Assembly: GCA_963575645.1 (NCBI GenBank)
Contig: OY754469.1
Coordinates: 12,852,001-12,916,000, forward strand
DNA length: 64,000 nt
DNA from: Xanthostigma xanthostigma
Taxonomy: Eukaryota; Arthropoda; Insecta; Raphidioptera; Raphidiidae
Reading direction: 5' to 3'
Shown: piece by piece, positions 63,206-64,000 of the stretch
Numbering within the stretch: position 1 is the stretch's first letter
How the letters are laid out: each line of letters opens with the position of its first letter
Notes under the pieces: model-generated
What the model saw: the letters and a program-made list of their open reading frames with translations, nothing else
What the model was told of the DNA's origin: nothing
Databases searched by the model: none
Program-made: the position numbers and the translations under genes

Positions 63206-64000
63206 CTGAAAATTTGTAAAAATTGTTAGATAGATATTATTATTGTTCTACTAGCGGACCCGGCGAACTTCGTACCGCCTAACAGTATAATATATATATA
63301 TAATCGAAAAAAAAAGAATTTTGAGGCAGACAAGGAATTGAAATCCAACTTCGAAATTCTGTGCTTATAAAATCTACAAGAACAACAGCAAAAAAATGCA
63401 AAGACGGTGTTCGCATAACTCCTTTAGTTACCACTAAGAAAACACCGTCTGTGCACTTTTTTTTGCTGTTGCTCTTGTAGCTTTTATAAGCACAGAATTT
63501 CGAAGTTGGATTTCAATTCCTTGTCTGCCTCAAAATTCTTTTTTTTTCGATGTCTTAGGCACAGAATTTCGAGCTTGATTTCAATTTCTTGTCTGCCTCG
63601 AAATTCTTTTTTTTTTAGTTATAATTCTGAGATTAAGTCGCCTCAAGTTTTTTAATTTAGCACAGAACGACGTTTTTACTTCTCCGAAGTTTTTTTTTTA
63701 AGATTTCACGTCTTTTTCCAAAGTGTGAGACATTATTTTTATTTTTTCTCCAAAAAATAAACATATGTGCATTTTTAGAATTAAGAGGCCACAGATTCCA
63801 TGAAGGCCAATTTTGAAGGCATGAAAAAAAATCAATGAACAAGGCCAACCACTAAAAATACAAAATTTTTTTCATATCATTTGTAAAATACTTATTTTGC
63901 ATTAAAAAAGAAGTTTCACTTTGAAAACTTTCCTCTTTTTAATTTTTGTTGCTCTTTTTATGATGAATATGTTTTTTAATAAATTAAATTATTTAAATCT
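63206..64000. other. Right edge: upstream intron of the Gr gene
   Basis: No N-terminal Gr exon was recognised. It contains an element C-like start (CTAGCGGACCCGGCGAACTT at 63252), the hairpin below, a duplicate TTCAATTTCTTGTCTGCCTC unit at 63580-63620, and AT-rich text. Confidence 0.4.
63304..63550. repeat. Inverted repeat at the right edge
   Basis: AAAGAATTTTGAGGCAGACA pairs with TGTCTGCCTCAAAATTCTTT, and CACCGTCTTTGC-side sequence pairs with AAACACCGTCTGTGCA-side sequence. The arms are about 110 bp. Confidence 0.8.

Overview
The window is AT-rich, intron-rich animal DNA packed with degenerate transposable elements, and almost certainly insect. The firmest evidence is a gene of the insect gustatory-receptor (Gr) family, in particular of its conserved carbon-dioxide-receptor branch. 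A second gene encodes a synaptotagmin with closest remembered resemblance to the vertebrate 3/6/9/10 group. I cannot name the species. No virus, CRISPR array, prokaryotic operon or rRNA was seen.

Layout. 1-26.3 kb has no confidently identified host exon. It is a mosaic of foldback/MITE-like elements, SINEs, pogo, hAT and Tc1-like remnants and unassigned AT-rich sequence, and probably lies upstream of, or in a 5' intron of, the synaptotagmin gene. 26.37-47.54 kb (+ strand) carries eight synaptotagmin exons whose splice phases join without a break into 453 codons plus stop. They encode a transmembrane segment, linker, C2A and C2B; the exon before the transmembrane exon was not found. 57.26-63.21 kb (- strand) carries six phase-compatible exons of a CO2-receptor-type Gr (347 codons plus stop). 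They cover TM1 to the C terminus; the N-terminal exon(s) lie beyond the right edge or were not recognised. The two genes converge, with about 9.7 kb of repeats between their stop codons.

Introns and flanks are filled with nested mobile DNA: hAT-type elements with 8-bp target duplications, TA- and TTAA-flanked elements, large inverted repeats (up to about 1.2 kb), tRNA-derived SINEs, 3' ends of non-LTR retrotransposons, and a palindromic family carrying a hammerhead-ribozyme-like core. Several insertions sit inside older copies and give a relative order of events.

The two genes have no evident functional link beyond both being expected in neurons: one a Ca2+ sensor for regulated exocytosis, the other a chemosensory receptor subunit. 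The less expected signals are a 55-bp block duplicated in two synaptotagmin introns with a codon-like substitution pattern, and the hammerhead-like motif with differing but still pairable stems.
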